Notes: a model not told the origin generated them from the sequence alone. A stretch of DNA of 64,000 bases from Channallabes apus (GCA_030522415.1 CM060107.1:7525347-7589346), one strand, 5' to 3'; numbered from the stretch's first letter, positions 10,301 to 22,460 are shown. A program made the numbers and translations.

Positions 10301-12590
10301 ATTTTAAGGTCAAACTGCAAACTCCCTTATTACTTTTTGACTCGGACGACTGTACTGTAGAATATTTATATGGTATATATATGGAGGTCCCAACAAAATG
10401 AGATCTGGTGTCTTTCAGAGCTTTTAATAATGGAGTTTCATGGTGCTTGACTAAGAATATGTCCATTGCTAGGGGAGTCTGTTCCATGGCCAAGGTTTAT
10501 GAGACTGAATATAATCATTCTTCTTTTAATTATGTAGCCAAAGACTTGCCGTGGCTAACTCTACTTTTCTAATTAAGAGCTCGAATGTAGCTCTATTCCA
10601 CTGTATATACAACGGGACGTTCAGAGAGCTGTTCTCCATGTGAAGAATGCTGAAACCAGGTCTGACAGACCTGGGGAAAATAAAACATGTTGTATCCATG
10701 GTGTCACCCCCTCAAAAGTGCGTCTCGTTTCGGTGAACCTGTTCTTGGTGCTCGAGCCCGTTCCTCTTTCCTTTGGCTCTCTCAGGAGCGGGACGGGAAA
10801 TTAGAGGAGTTAATGGACCATCTCACCCCAACCCCCCTCCTCTTCTCTGTCCAAACTACGTCTGACCATCTTTATGAATTTTAAATGCTCCCATCCAAAC
10901 CGTAGTACTCTTCTTCCCCTAAGTGATATTATCAGACACTGGTACGTGCACATGGGACAGAATCCCCCACGGATTTCCGACGCGCTTCCGCATGCATTTC
11001 CGAGCTGTAAATACGGCTTTAATGTGTTGTGACTACAGGACAGTAATGTGGCTCCGCTGCAAACCCATCAAACATCAGCTCTGCTGGCTGTGGGACGCCT
11101 CTGACACAGATGTTAAGGATACTGCTAATAGTTAGCATTAGCGTCGCTCCAGGATGGAGAAACAGTGTGCTAGCCGAGAACACTGTAAACACGCTGGAGG
11201 CTTGCGCATTACTAAAGCAGATGTGTTTGTATCCATTTATCATTGGTTTTTATTATATTTTGCTTCCCTCTGGAAGGTTTCGAATTAACGTTTTTCAGGA
11301 ATTTGTGTTGATTTTATGACCAGTCGCCTAAGACAAAATTATTTCAATTTGTAGTTTGAAGGCTTTCTGAATTTAATTTTTCATCATTCTTTGTTCTGAC
11401 TGGTTTGAGGTCGACAGGGCTATGATTTTTCAGGTAATTCCATCGACGATCAGATTTAACAGTACCAGGAATCATCGCCGTGTCTGGTGAACAACTAGCT
11501 AGTTACAGGTCATGTGACCTACTATTGAACGAGAACAAGCACTTGAGAAAGGTCAAACAATCAGGTCATAATCAATCAAGGTGTGTCCTTTGGATTTAAT
11601 TCTTAAGGCTGATCAGAAGTACTACAAATGTCTTCGAGCAAGATGAGAAAACAAGCACACATTGGGAAATATTATCCCATCCCAAAACAAGAGTTATATA
11701 TCAAGACACCAGGAACTTCAGCTGACATAGTGATGCGTTTACATCCTGAAAGTACGTAATGAAATTATCTTCCCAATGAGAACACAGTCTTCAGTCCTAG
11801 CTCTAGTTAGCTATCTAATGTATGTCTTTTATTTCAGCCAGCGGGTACATTATCTCATGCATCACTCGTCTGATTAAAGCCCGGTGAAGGCAACATTGAG
11901 AAGAGATGAACACGAAAACTGTCTGCTTGTGTGAAGGGTCTGTTTTGGAGCACATTGTAACCGTGAGTCCATGACATCTTCGTTCCAGATTCAGGAAAGC
12001 TCTAGTGGAAAAGTGGGGGAGGCGTCGGGATGTACAAGAGCAGCGTGTTCGTGTACAGTAGGTCAGGAAGCGGAGACGGGTGTTCGATTTCATCCCCGTT
12101 GGCACAGGAATCGTTACACGAGCCGTCCTTCAGCGCTGGAACCCTAAATGAGAAGAGCGGCGAAGCGTGGAGCTGGGACACTCGCTTTAACTAGAACACA
12201 AAGACACGGAGACGGACAGAATGACGGCGAGAGAGAGAGAGAGGAACTTTTGTGTCCTTTATCTTTCAGGAACAGCATGCAGTTTTAAGAAAATGATAAT
12301 GCTGTGTATTTAGAGAAGTTCTTGTGAGGTAGTGACAGGAGTTTAGGAATTTCACTGGCTTTAATGCTAGAGATCAGTAAAGATCAAATCAAGAACTCTC
12401 TTTCTCTCTCTCTTTCTCTCTTTCTTTCTCTCTTTTCTGAGGCCTGATCAAAGCCTTGATACTGTCGGTCAACTTCCATGCAAACATTTGGCTTAATACT
12501 GTAAACACAGCACCAAGTAGACTGTCAAAGATCTCTTTGTTTGTTTGTTTGTTAACTTTAGAATTTTAGCAGCTTTTGCCTTAAAATTTT
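10301..12590. other. Presumed intron 1, nothing recognisable
   Basis: Mostly unique sequence without exons, RNA genes or clear repeats. CT-rich simple sequence lies at 12398-12437. Confidence 0.4.
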
Positions 12591-12599
12591 TTCCAGACA

Positions 12600-12942
12600 C
12601 TTACAATATATAAAACGTGAAAATAAATAAATAAATAAATAAATATATTTTTTTATTTATTTAATATTAAAAATATATATTTATTAACTATTAATATATA
12701 AAATATTTTTAAAAAGAAAAACTAAAATGTGAAAACAGTGTTTTAAATTATATAAAAAATATAAATATCTAAAATAGTTAGCACAATTACAAAAAAATAA
12801 TAAAAATAAGATAAAATTTAAATCAATAAATAAAAATTAAAAGAAAAAAAACTAAGATATCAAATTATAAATATTAAAAACACCACAATTTAAAAATATA
12901 AAAATTTTATAATAAAGTAAGTAAAAGTAAAAAAAACATAAA

Positions 12943-13000
<58 letters not shown>

Positions 13001-13003
13001 TAA
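12600..13003. repeat. AT-rich low-complexity tract with (TA)n and poly-T
   Basis: About 400 bp of A/T-dominated sequence rich in ATAAA and TAAAT, ending in a long (TA)n run followed by about 20 T. UAAA-like motifs are dense but interspersed, so it may or may not have regulatory meaning. Confidence 0.85.
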
Positions 13004-13492
13004 ATAAAAGTATAAAATTCACCACAATTCCAAGAGTTAACATGGACTATAGCATTAATTCTGAAAGAACTGACCCAGAAATGACTAAAAGATTTGAGCT
13101 GATAAATGCTCAGCTTAAAAGAATAAGAAAAAGAATAAACCTAATAAGCCTATAATAAACAAGCCAAGCCAACAACATAGCAGGTATTTAAAGTAGCTTA
13201 GTAAAAATAAACGTAATCATCAGTCGTTTAATTCACTTGGTGAATTTTAGCCCTAATTTATGATTTGCCATAAGAGCGAATGTTCTGATAAATCAAGCAA
13301 TGAGGCTGAATTTTACATCATATGTCTCAGGTCTCTCACGAATAACGGAGAAAGCATTAAAGATAGCCATTAAAATGTTATAAGCTTCCATGCATGACAG
13401 TTCATAGGCTATTTTTAATCTGCTTCTTTCATATTTCAATTGTTTATGCCATGCTCAGCAGCTCATTAAGTCTTCCGAAGGTGTCTATTCAT

Positions 13493-13527
<35 letters not shown>

Positions 13528-14075
13528 TATATTTATTTAGACCCACTCGTTCTGATCTGCTAGACTTTCACTTCTTGCAAGGTCAGCACTTGTCAATTCG
13601 GACCAGAATCTGTTGTTATTATTAAATGTTTACTAGAGGTTGATATAGGTTAATATTGTACAGGATAAGCTGAGTGAAATGCATCTTGTCGGATCTTCAT
13701 GTTCATGTCAGGAGAAACATCAGGCACCCTTCCATCCTAGGAATGTACTGTTTTTCCCGTAGCAGATGCTGTAGATCACCAGGACTGAGTGTTACATGCT
13801 GACATTTTTAGTGTTTGTTCAGTTTTAAATGAAGAAGAACCACTCGATCTGTCCTCCGCGCTTCAACAGACTTGCCGATCACCTGTCACACACTCAAGCA
13901 CAATGGTGTCTGAATGTTCTCTCGCTTACTCACAGAGGTATGTAAGTCCTCAGGCTTTTCCTGAGTGAGAACAATGTACAATGCTACTACAGTACGTCAA
14001 AGAGCATGGACCATTTTATAGGATGCTTTATAAAAATCCATAGTGGCAAACTATAGGGAGTACAAGTATACAGTA
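13004..14075. other. Presumed intron 1 with (TTTA)n microsatellite
   Basis: A (TTTA)n run of about 13 units lies at 13489-13540. Otherwise no feature is recognised up to the Tc1 element. Confidence 0.5.
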
Positions 14076-15668
14076 CAACCCCTGGCAAAAATGATGGAAT
14101 CACCCTCTCAGAAGATGTTCATTCAAATGTTTAATTGTGTAGAAAAAAAAACAAGCACATACATGCCACAAAACTATTTTCACTCAACAATCCAAACTTC
14201 TGGCTGTATAAAACACTTAAAAAAAACAAAAAACAAACAAAGATAACTATAGTCAACGACAACTGTTTTAACAACTCAAACAGACGAAAAAAATATGGAA
14301 TCACCAAATAAAAACACTACTTGTACTTTGTTGCACCACCTCTGGCTTTTATAACAGCTTGAATTCTCTGAGGCCTGGATTTAACTAATGTCCAACAGTA
14401 TACTTCATCAGTCTGTCTTCAGCTTTGTCTTATTGCAGTTGCCAGATCAGCTTTGCAGGTTGGAGCCTCGTCCTGGACCATTTTCTTTCATTTCCACCAC
14501 AGATTTTCAATTGGATTAAGGTCCGGACTATTTGCAGGCCATGCCATTGACATTATATGTCTTTCCTGTAGGAATGTTTTCACAGATTTTGCCCTATGGC
14601 ACGATGCATTATCATCCTGAAAAATGATGGAATAAGAAAAGTGTCCAAAATCTCAACATAAACTTGTGCATTTATAGAAGATGTAATGACTGTCATGTCT
14701 CCCCCATACCTTTACCTGACATACAACCCCATATCAATAATGATTGTGGAAATTTGCATGTTTTCTTCAGGCAGTTGTCTTTATAAATTTCATTGGAACG
14801 GCACCAAACAAAAGTTTCAGCATCATCACCCTGCCCAATGCAGATTCGTGATTCATCACTGAATCTAACTCTCATCCAGTCATCCGCAGTCCAAGATTGT
14901 CTTTCTTTAGCCCACTGAACCCTTGTTTGTTTTCTATTTAGATGTTAATGATGGTTTTCTTTTGGCTTTTCTGTATGTAAATCCCATTTCTTTTAGGCGG
15001 TTTCTTACTGTCCGGTCACAGACATTGACTCCACTTTCTGCCCATTTGTTCCTCATTTGTTTTGTTGTGCATTTTCTGTTTTCAAGGCATATTGCTTTAA
15101 GTTTTCTGTCTTGGCGCTTTGATGTCTTTCTTGGTCTACCAGTACGCTTCCCTTTTACAACCTTTCCATTTGATTTGTACTTGGTCCAGATTTTAGACAC
15201 AGCTGACTGGGAACAACCAACATCTTTTGCAACATTCCATGAAGATTTACCTTCTTCAAGAAGTTTGATAATTCTCTCCTTTGTTTCAACTGACATCTCT
15301 CGTGTTGGAGCTATGAGTTATGTCAATCATCTTGGTTCAACACATCCCTAATGTGTGCAAGCACTCTTTTTTAACTGTAGACTAATTAGCAGTTGTACGT
15401 AATCAGATACAGGTATTTGTTTTTGAAATGCAAAGTGCATGGTGATTCCATATTTTTTTCCTCTGTTTGAGTTGTCAAAACAGTTGTCATTGACTATAGT
15501 TATCTTTCTTTGTTTTGTTTTTTTAAGTGTTTTATACAGCCAGAAGTTTGGATTGTTGAGTGAAAATAGTTTTGTGGCATGTATGTGCTTGTTTTTTTTC
15601 CTACACAATTAAACATTTGAATGAACATCTTCTGAGAGGGGCGATTCCATCATTTTTGCCAGGGGTTG
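14076..15668 (-). mobile_element. Complete-length Tc1-like transposon with long IR/DR ends
   Basis: A 1593-bp element begins CAACCCCTGGC and ends GCCAGGGGTTG, with TA on both sides. The inverted repeats are unusually long (14076-14305 and 15441-15668, about 228 bp, near identical). Each carries TGGAATCACC-like sites at its outer and inner edge: 14095, 14296, 15441 and 15640. This is the inverted-repeat/direct-repeat design known from Sleeping Beauty-type transposons. The transposase lies on the minus strand and is frameshifted. Confidence 0.92.
14460..15296 (-). pseudogene. Tc1-like transposase, DD34E, frameshifted
   Basis: The start ATG at 15294-15296 opens a 120-codon N-terminal part with two helix-turn-helix modules linked by a GRPR motif (TGRPRKT), the usual Tc1 DNA-binding layout. 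The catalytic part follows in other frames: first Asp in FSDES (14855-14857), second Asp in QDDNA (14611-14613), Glu in SPDLNPIENLW (14506-14508). The last two are in one frame with 34 residues between, so the DD34E triad itself is preserved. At least two frame breaks separate the domains, so no intact protein can be made. Confidence 0.88.
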
Positions 15669-15819
15669 TATACGGAATGGGGAAAAACTCAAGCATGGAG
15701 AAAGTTAGCTCCGTCAATGTAAAATATCAGTAAACACTAACAGTATTGTCCATGGAGATCACTGCCAACTTATTACATTAATAAAAGCTGTCCTACAGTG
15801 TATATACAAGCTGTGGATG

Positions 15820-16320
15820 TTTAGTACCACACAAAAGTAAGTACACCCCTCACATTTCAGCAACCACTCTATTATATGTTCTTAAGGGACAATACTAAAG
15901 AAATGAAAGAGTAGAGTAGTCAATGTACAGCTTGTACATCAGTACAGATTTACTGTCCTCTACTGATAACCCAACATGCAGACTTTATTGTCTAAATAAC
16001 TGGAGACAAAAATGCGCACACCTAAAGTGAACATGTCCAAACTGTGTCCAAATAGCCAACTTTTTTTTTTTTTTTTTGTGAGCACCGTTGTTATTTAGCA
16101 TGGCCTGAATACTCCTGGGCCTGGAATTTACCAGATTGCACATATTGTTGCTGGGATCTTCTTCGTTCCTCCACAATGATATCATGGAGCTGCTGGAGGT
16201 CCCCTTCCGCTTGAGGACTTAACAGGTGCTTAAAAGGGTTCCAGTACATAGTACGGCAAACTTTGTGATGATATCTGTTGGATTTCTCAATATTGTACCA
16301 GATTGGGCACAAATTCTGGA
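15820..16320. mobile_element. Second, decayed Tc1/mariner-type remnant
   Basis: The segment starting AAGTAAGTACACCCCTCACA looks like the terminal region of a common fish Tc1-like family. It is followed by reverse-strand transposase-like sequence near 16090-16320. No matching right end is found. Confidence 0.6.
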
Positions 16321-17284
16321 AAGGCCCCTACCATTCCTAACACAAATGCAACAGAAGCCTTCATGCTAGAACATGATCTATATATTTCATCGCAACGGTC
16401 CTTATAGGCACCTGGTACCACAAATGAGTTGCGCAATCTTTAAAAACAAGACACTTGATACAGTCTCCTATCATAGGATACATATAACAGAACAGAACCC
16501 CAACACAACATAACACAACACAAACCTACCATTGTAACCAGACTTCAAGACATTAAAAACAAGAGACTGGTAAGGAAATATCTATTTATAACGTGATTAA
16601 GAAACTGGAACGGAATTTGTTTTGTGAACATTCCACTATATTAAATGGAATAAAAGTATAATGCAGTACATCATTGATTCAAAGAATAGAAAAGGTAATT
16701 GTTGAGAAATGACTGCTCTGCTTCGCTCTGCGTTTCGTTGCGCTAATGCTGCTTTGTCACACCATCCCACTGTAAATGATCATTAATGTATATTCATATA
16801 ATGATATGATTTTGAGCTTGGATTATGTTGCTGCATAATCCAAAGTGACGGGTTGAATCAGTAGCACGGGAAATTCTGTAGCAGTGAAATAAACCGTAGG
16901 GTTTTGAAGGAAGGAAGCTTCGAGACGACCCGCGGCTCATGTTTCCTCGATCGCTCGCTGACAGCCTCGTTCTGTCTCTGCTGCCAGAAATAACCGAGCG
17001 ATACCTATCAGATGCAATTAGAAGCGCGTCCAATTAAATTACAGCGTGACCGGGAGAGCTTATTTCACAGCTGAGCGAGCAGCTAAAACAGAGTCAGCGT
17101 GACTGACACCTGGCAAACGCAAAGAGGCGTTATTGCAGCTCGTCTAACGGCCAAATGTGCGCTGAACTACAGCCATTGTCTGGTAATTGTGTTCACAGAC
17201 TTACTGTCTGATTCCTGTTTCTGACTGATGAACTGTCTCACCTCTCTGTCTCTCTCTCTCTATTTCTGTCTCTCCCCTTTTCAG
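16321..17284. other. Intron 1 segment upstream of exon 2; possible conserved element
   Basis: No exon until the acceptor at 17283-17284. The block 16830-17180 is unique, CpG-containing and rich in homeodomain-type sites (GCAATTAG, CCAATTAAAT). It is a candidate conserved enhancer-like element. A CT-rich tract just before exon 2 forms the polypyrimidine tract. Confidence 0.35.
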
Positions 17285-17403
17285 AAATTGAAAAGATTCA
17301 GAAAGGCGAGGAGAAAGAGGACGAGAAGTTCATCGATGTCGTAATAAACAAGAACATGAAACTGGGACAGAAAGTCCTGATTCCCGTCAAACAGTTTCCC
17401 AAA
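17285..17403 (+). CDS. khdrbs3: khdrbs3 coding exon 2 (end of QUA1, start of KH)
   Basis: KHDRBS3 (SLM2/T-STAR) is a nuclear STAR-family protein that binds UAAA/UUAA-type RNA and controls alternative splicing, best known for neurexins. This exon reads [20 protein letters not shown] and then the [19 protein letters not shown] block. The [16 protein letters not shown] stretch fits KHDRBS3 better than KHDRBS2, whose version is more NKNIKLSERV-like. The acceptor is TTTTCAG (AG at 17283-17284) and the donor GTGAGT at 17404. The first codon is split: its G comes from the missing upstream exon. The exon has 119 nt and corresponds to about residues 30-69 of the human protein. The start codon exon is not recognised in this window. 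Confidence 0.95.
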
Positions 17404-17430
17404 GTGAGTACCACCGGGTCCTGCTTTAGG

Positions 17431-17518
17431 TATTTATTTGTTTATTTATTTATTTAAGGATGCAAATGCATAAATAAATAAATAAATTAATTAATTAATT
17501 AATTAGTAAATAAATAAG
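17431..17518 (+). promoter_or_regulatory. UAAA/UUAA cluster and hairpin just after exon 2
   Basis: Starting 27 nt after the exon 2 donor, a UUUA-type arm (17431-17455) is followed by a short loop, then (UAAA)n and (UUAA)n at 17471-17518. Such repeats are the known high-affinity targets of T-STAR/SLM2. A similar downstream placement is known for the regulated neurexin AS4 exon. Binding here, and thus autoregulation, is inference. The two arms can also pair as a hairpin. Confidence 0.45.
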
Positions 17519-17934
17519 TAGATGAATAAGGAAAATGACAATTTAACCATGCCTTTATTTTACCTCATTTTAGTTTCAATCCTATTTTATTTGTCGTCGT
17601 CTTCTCCTTTTTTAATTATTTTATTGACCTAAAATAATAATAATTTATTATTATTTAATAATAAATTGACAAATAAAATAATAATCTTGTAATCAGATAA
17701 ACATTGGTGCTAAGCTGGTGATAATCTCCCATGTTCATAATTTTACCTTAATATGCCATTTTTATGACTGTTAAACTTCCAGGAGCTTTTGGTTTTAAGA
17801 ACATCGAGTCTTCGAGGTTTTCTAGGTGTTCTATTAGTGTTTTATGATCAGTTGTTTGTGAACAACACGGCTCATTGAGGTGGCAGTTTGAGTGATCTTT
17901 GATGTCTCTCTCTCTCTCTCTGTCTTCTTGAAGT

Positions 17935-18350
17935 AAGCTTTTTAAGTTGTCTTTAAGTTGATTTTATGACTTGGCTCAATGGTTCATTTTTGACTTGGTG
18001 AGTCGAGATGATGTTTTGATTTAGCTTTTAGAGTCAACTCCTCGAGTGGCTTGATGAGTGTCTTTGGCTTGACTTTTTGAGTTGGTTATTTGGCATCTCT
18101 CTTTAGGTTGACTTTATGATTTGTCTCGTTGTACTGACTCTTGGACTTGGTTTGAGTTGCTATTTGTATTTCACTCTTTAAGTTGACTATCCAATTTGAC
18201 TTTTAGTTTTGGCTCTTTGAGTTGATTTGATTCTTTGACTTGGCTATTTGACTTCTGACTAGTCACTGTGAGTTGTCTTTAATTTGGCTCTTCAAGATGA
18301 CTCTTTTACTTGGTTCTTTGAGTCGTCTTGATTTAAACTGCCTTGTAATC
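17935..18350. repeat. Degenerate TTGAGTTGACTTT-type minisatellite
   Basis: Repeated motifs such as TTTGAGTTGACTTT and GACTTGGCT with variable unit length of about 17-20 bp. It runs up to the next V-SINE. Confidence 0.7.
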
Positions 18351-18355
18351 TATTT

Positions 18356-18582
18356 GGCTGCACGGTGTCGTAGTAGTGAACACTGTCACCTTGCAATTCC
18401 GGGGTCCATGTTCGTATCCTGCCTCTGTTCGCTTGGAGCTTGCACGTTCTCCCCGTGCTTGGTGGGTTTCCTCTAGGTACTCTGACTTTCTCCCACAGTC
18501 CAAAGACAAGCAAATGAGGCTACTTGGCATTCCCAAATTGCCTGTAGTCCTGAGATGGGTTGGCACCCTGTCCAGAATGGAT
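18356..18582 (+). mobile_element. V-SINE-type retroposon, old and 3'-truncated
   Basis: The head, B-box region and GTTCTCCCCGTGCTTGGTGG core are recognisable but more diverged than in the other copies. The copy breaks off after the GGTTGGCACCCTGTCCAGAA segment. Confidence 0.85.
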
Positions 18583-18703
18583 TTAAGAACAAGGGGGGTG
18601 CGTTTCTGAAAATTCTAATCATTATTACAGGAACATTATTCTGAAATGTTATAGCCTATAATATTAAATAGAATGTTCTGAGAACTTTTTTCTTATGTAA
18701 TCT

Positions 18704-18735
<32 letters not shown>

Positions 18736-20180
18736 TCCTGCAGTATTCCCATGAGCCCAAGCGTCTCATCTCATTTGGCGTCTCTGTGTTCTCCACACCG
18801 GTGCCTAATGAGATTCTTTGTTTGCTCGGGTCTCTAATCTGCACATGTTGTCAGAGAGGGAACAGGAGAGAACATCAGAACGAGTTTAAATAAAAATGCA
18901 CAAAGAAATAATGAAAATAAGCAAAAGAAAGAACAGGTGCGCCTGATAGGTACTGTTCGCAAGGTGTAAAGTTTTGTAAAAGTACACTTATGAGACCATG
19001 AATCATTTTATTTTTCAATGTACTTTTTTATTAGCAAGTTATAAAGTTATCAAGCATGAAATAGCAAATAAATAAACAATTAATTAATTTTGTGCTCTGT
19101 GTGTGTGTGTGTCTTTTTATATCTATTCTTATATATCCATATATCTTTATCTTTTTATGATTTTACTGAATATAAGCCTTAGCTCACACCATCAGTAGTA
19201 TCTTGGTATGAAAAGGAAAACACACGTTTCACAATTTAACTTGAAACGAAACTCTTCCAGCTTTTGCAAGAAATGTCATGAAGGAGGTAGCGTGCGATGT
19301 TTCATTGGGCAGGTTTACAGAATATCCACACAATATTCTGGTTCCAGCGGCTCATCTCCTAGCTGCCTCGTCACCTGTCTCCTCTCAGCAGTAAAGGTTG
19401 CATCAGGAATGATAGAAAAGCCGTTCCTGCGTTCTGTATTCATTTATTTTGTAAGATTATAAATTAATTACACACCCTCGTGCTCTCAGGGAGCTTTTGT
19501 TTATGAAGTTTGTATTGCGTGTTTATGAATAGAGCACCATTAAGAACAACAGATGAGAAAAGAAACATTCGTCTAGTCGTCTTCTGATCAGATCACTCCA
19601 TCGTTATCCTGTAGAAGGAGGCACAAGACGAAATAACAGAAACGCCCGTGATGAACGATGGACAAGAAGATAAACAAGTTCAGCTGTAACAAAATACACA
19701 AAAATCAAGTGATAAATGACCATCCAGTGACTTTTCTAATGAAAAACTGAGTGCGCCTTATTACTTCTTTTCTCTGGTAAGAAGAACAGAACAAAAAGAT
19801 AAATGATCAACATGCATTGTATCAAATATTAAACTCAGCATGTAATTTCCTTTAGTTGCTTATTTATTTTTGAAAGTTGAGCATGGTAACATCTGATTTT
19901 AAAAGGAGTGCATGCCATAGCAAGCATAACATTTCTACAACCACCTGGTTATACTCTGTTATACTGAGAATGATAAGGTTTAGTGTTAACATGTAATGTG
20001 CCATGATTGGATAGAATAAACAAAAAACTTACTTTTCAAAGAAACAGTAAATAAACAGGTAATGTAAATACCATGTAAGTTGCAAACTTGAGAAAACTGT
20101 AAAAGACAAGGTTCAGGAAATAAAAAAATAAGAGCAAAGGACAAAATCAGGACAGTGTGCAGAACATGAAGGCCCAGATT
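18583..20180. other. khdrbs3 intron 2, no gene; (TG)n microsatellite
   Basis: A (TG)n run of about 14 units lies at 18708-18735. The remainder is AT-rich unique sequence with no recognised feature. Confidence 0.5.
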
Positions 20181-20192
20181 CCATATGGATGT

Positions 20193-20580
20193 TCATTTAT
20201 TCATTCATTTTCTATACCGCTTAATCCTATGTTCAGGGTATAGGGGGACCTGGAGCCTATCCCAGGAGACTTCGGGCACTAGGCGGGGTACACCCTGGAC
20301 AGGGTGCCAATCCATCGCAGGGCACACACACATACACACACTCACACACCCAATCACACACTACTTTTTTTAGGAACTAATTTAGGAACACCAATTAGCC
20401 TAACCTGCATATCTTTGGACTGTGGGAGGAAACCGGAGTACCCGGAGGAAACCCACCAAGCACGGGGGGAACATGCAAACTCCATGCACACAGAGACGGG
20501 AATCGAGCCTGGCCGGGGAATCGAACCCAGACCCTGCAGGTGCAAGGCGACAGTGCTAACCACTACACCACCGCGCCGCC
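20193..20580 (-). mobile_element. V-SINE-type retroposon, full length
   Basis: Reverse-oriented copy with (TTCA)n tail complement on the left and tRNA-like head on the right. Perfect 12-bp target-site duplication CCATATGGATGT at 20181-20192 and 20581-20592. Confidence 0.95.
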
Positions 20581-20649
20581 CCATATGGATGTATTGCAGT
20601 TAAACAAAAACTGAACAATAAAAATATATTGCCAAACTACTAAAATTGG

Positions 20650-21390
20650 TACCTGACAATCTCTGACCCCTTTTCAACTTACCTCCCTTTTATTTTTTTA
20701 TTTTTTTTCAGATTATCTTAACCTGTCTCAGACTATCTCAGACTATTTTAATTATACTATCCCAAACAGAATGATTTACCACAGGCACAAAAGTCATTTT
20801 ACAAAAGTAATTTATCTCAGATTATATCAGATCTCAAACTGTCTCTTGTCATATTACAACAACTCATCCATCAACCATCTCAGACTATCTTGCATTATCT
20901 ATCTCAGACGACATTGCAAAGACTATCCAAATCTAACCAGAACTGTCTCGCACTATTATAGGCAATCTTTGGCTATTTCAGAGCATCCACACCTGTGGTA
21001 GACCATCTCAGACTATGCTGGATTATCTCAGACTATCTCAGACCATCTAGAACTGTCTGAGACCATGTCATCGATCATCTGGCACTGTCTCAGGCTATCT
21101 TGGAGTATCTCAGAGTCTCTTACACCATCTAGAAATATCCCATATCATCTGTGGCCATGTTGGACTATCTCAGACAATCCAGAATGATCTCAGACCATCC
21201 TGGACAATCCAGAACTGTCTCAGACCATCTCAAACCGTCTTGGAATATTTCAGACTATCATACTGTAGGTTATCAAGAACTCCAGAACTGTCTCTTGGAC
21301 TACTCTCAAACTTCTCCATCTACTGCATAGCAGGCCATCCAGAACGGTCTCAAGCCATTTCAAACCATCTTAAACTACATCTGACTATCT
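20650..21390. repeat. 10-bp periodic ATCTCAGACY minisatellite
   Basis: Long degenerate array of decamers such as ATCTCAGACT, ATCTCAGACC, ATCTAGAACT and GTCTGAGACC. The unit length is close to one helical turn. It is interrupted and diverged at the left end. Confidence 0.8.
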
Positions 21391-21529
21391 CAGGTTGTGA
21401 CTCTGACTTTACCAGCCTCTCCGTTCTAAAGGGCACTAATGGAATTTCTTTTCCCTTTGTGAGCACATTCAGACTCGACATGGTTCCAGGTTGAGTGACA
21501 CTAAGACTGCCTGTACTGTAATCCGCTCT

Positions 21530-21900
21530 GGGCATTCACATCTTCACCTGTCCACATCGCTGTTAAATAAACGATTGTGTGACAGCTCCCATAAACGGAG
21601 ACGTCTTACAGAACGAGGCTCGTAATGATCAGCCACTTGTGGTCAGCCAGAGCGATTTATCTTCAGCTGAGCAGGAAGACTAATCCGGCCAGATTCCTCT
21701 CCACATGATGCTGCAACAAATCCCCCTCCACCCGCTAATACTCTCCGCCAGCCAGCCGTGGAAGACAAATTCAATTTGTGCCGTGTGACAGCGGGTGGGA
21801 GTGACGGAGCGATCCTGGTGCTCCCATGCGCCCGCTTTATATGAGCCACGATTCGGGTCAAGAGGATCAAAAGCAGCCACTTTGGTTCTACATCTGACAG
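21530..21900. other. Unique CpG-containing block, candidate conserved element
   Basis: Non-repetitive sequence with clustered sites such as GTGTGACAG (MEIS/TGIF-like) and CTAATCC (OTX/PITX-like). It differs clearly from its repeat-rich surroundings. Conservation is not tested. Confidence 0.3.
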
Positions 21901-22149
21901 CTCAATTCTTCTTCAGAGAGCATGGCTTTGTAGCCAGAACTGAGGGGAAAGCAGCAGGGGGATCAACAAGACCAAATCCTGCTGCTTGCATTTTTCAGTT
22001 TTACTGATTCGCAAATGATTCATTTTAAATGACTCGAACCAAATATTCTTATGCTAAATGTCCGGTTTTTGAAAAAGAAAGGATTTTTATGGGTTCATTA
22101 GCTTGCTAGAGTGGTTCCTTAATAGGAACTTTTGATGACTGCATAACTA

Positions 22150-22460
22150 TAAACTCTCTGCCCACTTTAATGGAAACACATCTAATCAGCCAATAATGTG
22201 GCGGCACATGTGAAATAATGCAGATACAAGATTTTAAGACTCGCCATCTTCTCCTTCAAAAGCTTTTCTTAATGTTCACATCAAACATCAGAATTAAGAA
22301 ACATCTGATCCCTTTGATTTTAACAATGGCATGATTGGTGGTACCAGATGGGCTGGTTTGGGTATTCCAAAAACTGCAGATCTCCTGGGATGTTCACATA
22401 CTAAAGTCTACACAGAATGATGACAGCTTGGTGTCGATAAGAGAGGTCAGAGGAGAATGG
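22150..22460 (+). mobile_element. Tc1-like transposon fragment, 5' part
   Basis: Decayed sequence with ATCAGCCAATAATGTGGC and GGCTGGTTTGGGTATT motifs resembles the left end and first transposase codons of a common fish Tc1 family. The catalytic part is absent. Confidence 0.7.

Noticed and set aside
14923..15351. 142-codon plus-strand ORF
   Set aside because: Antisense shadow of the Tc1 transposase N-terminus.
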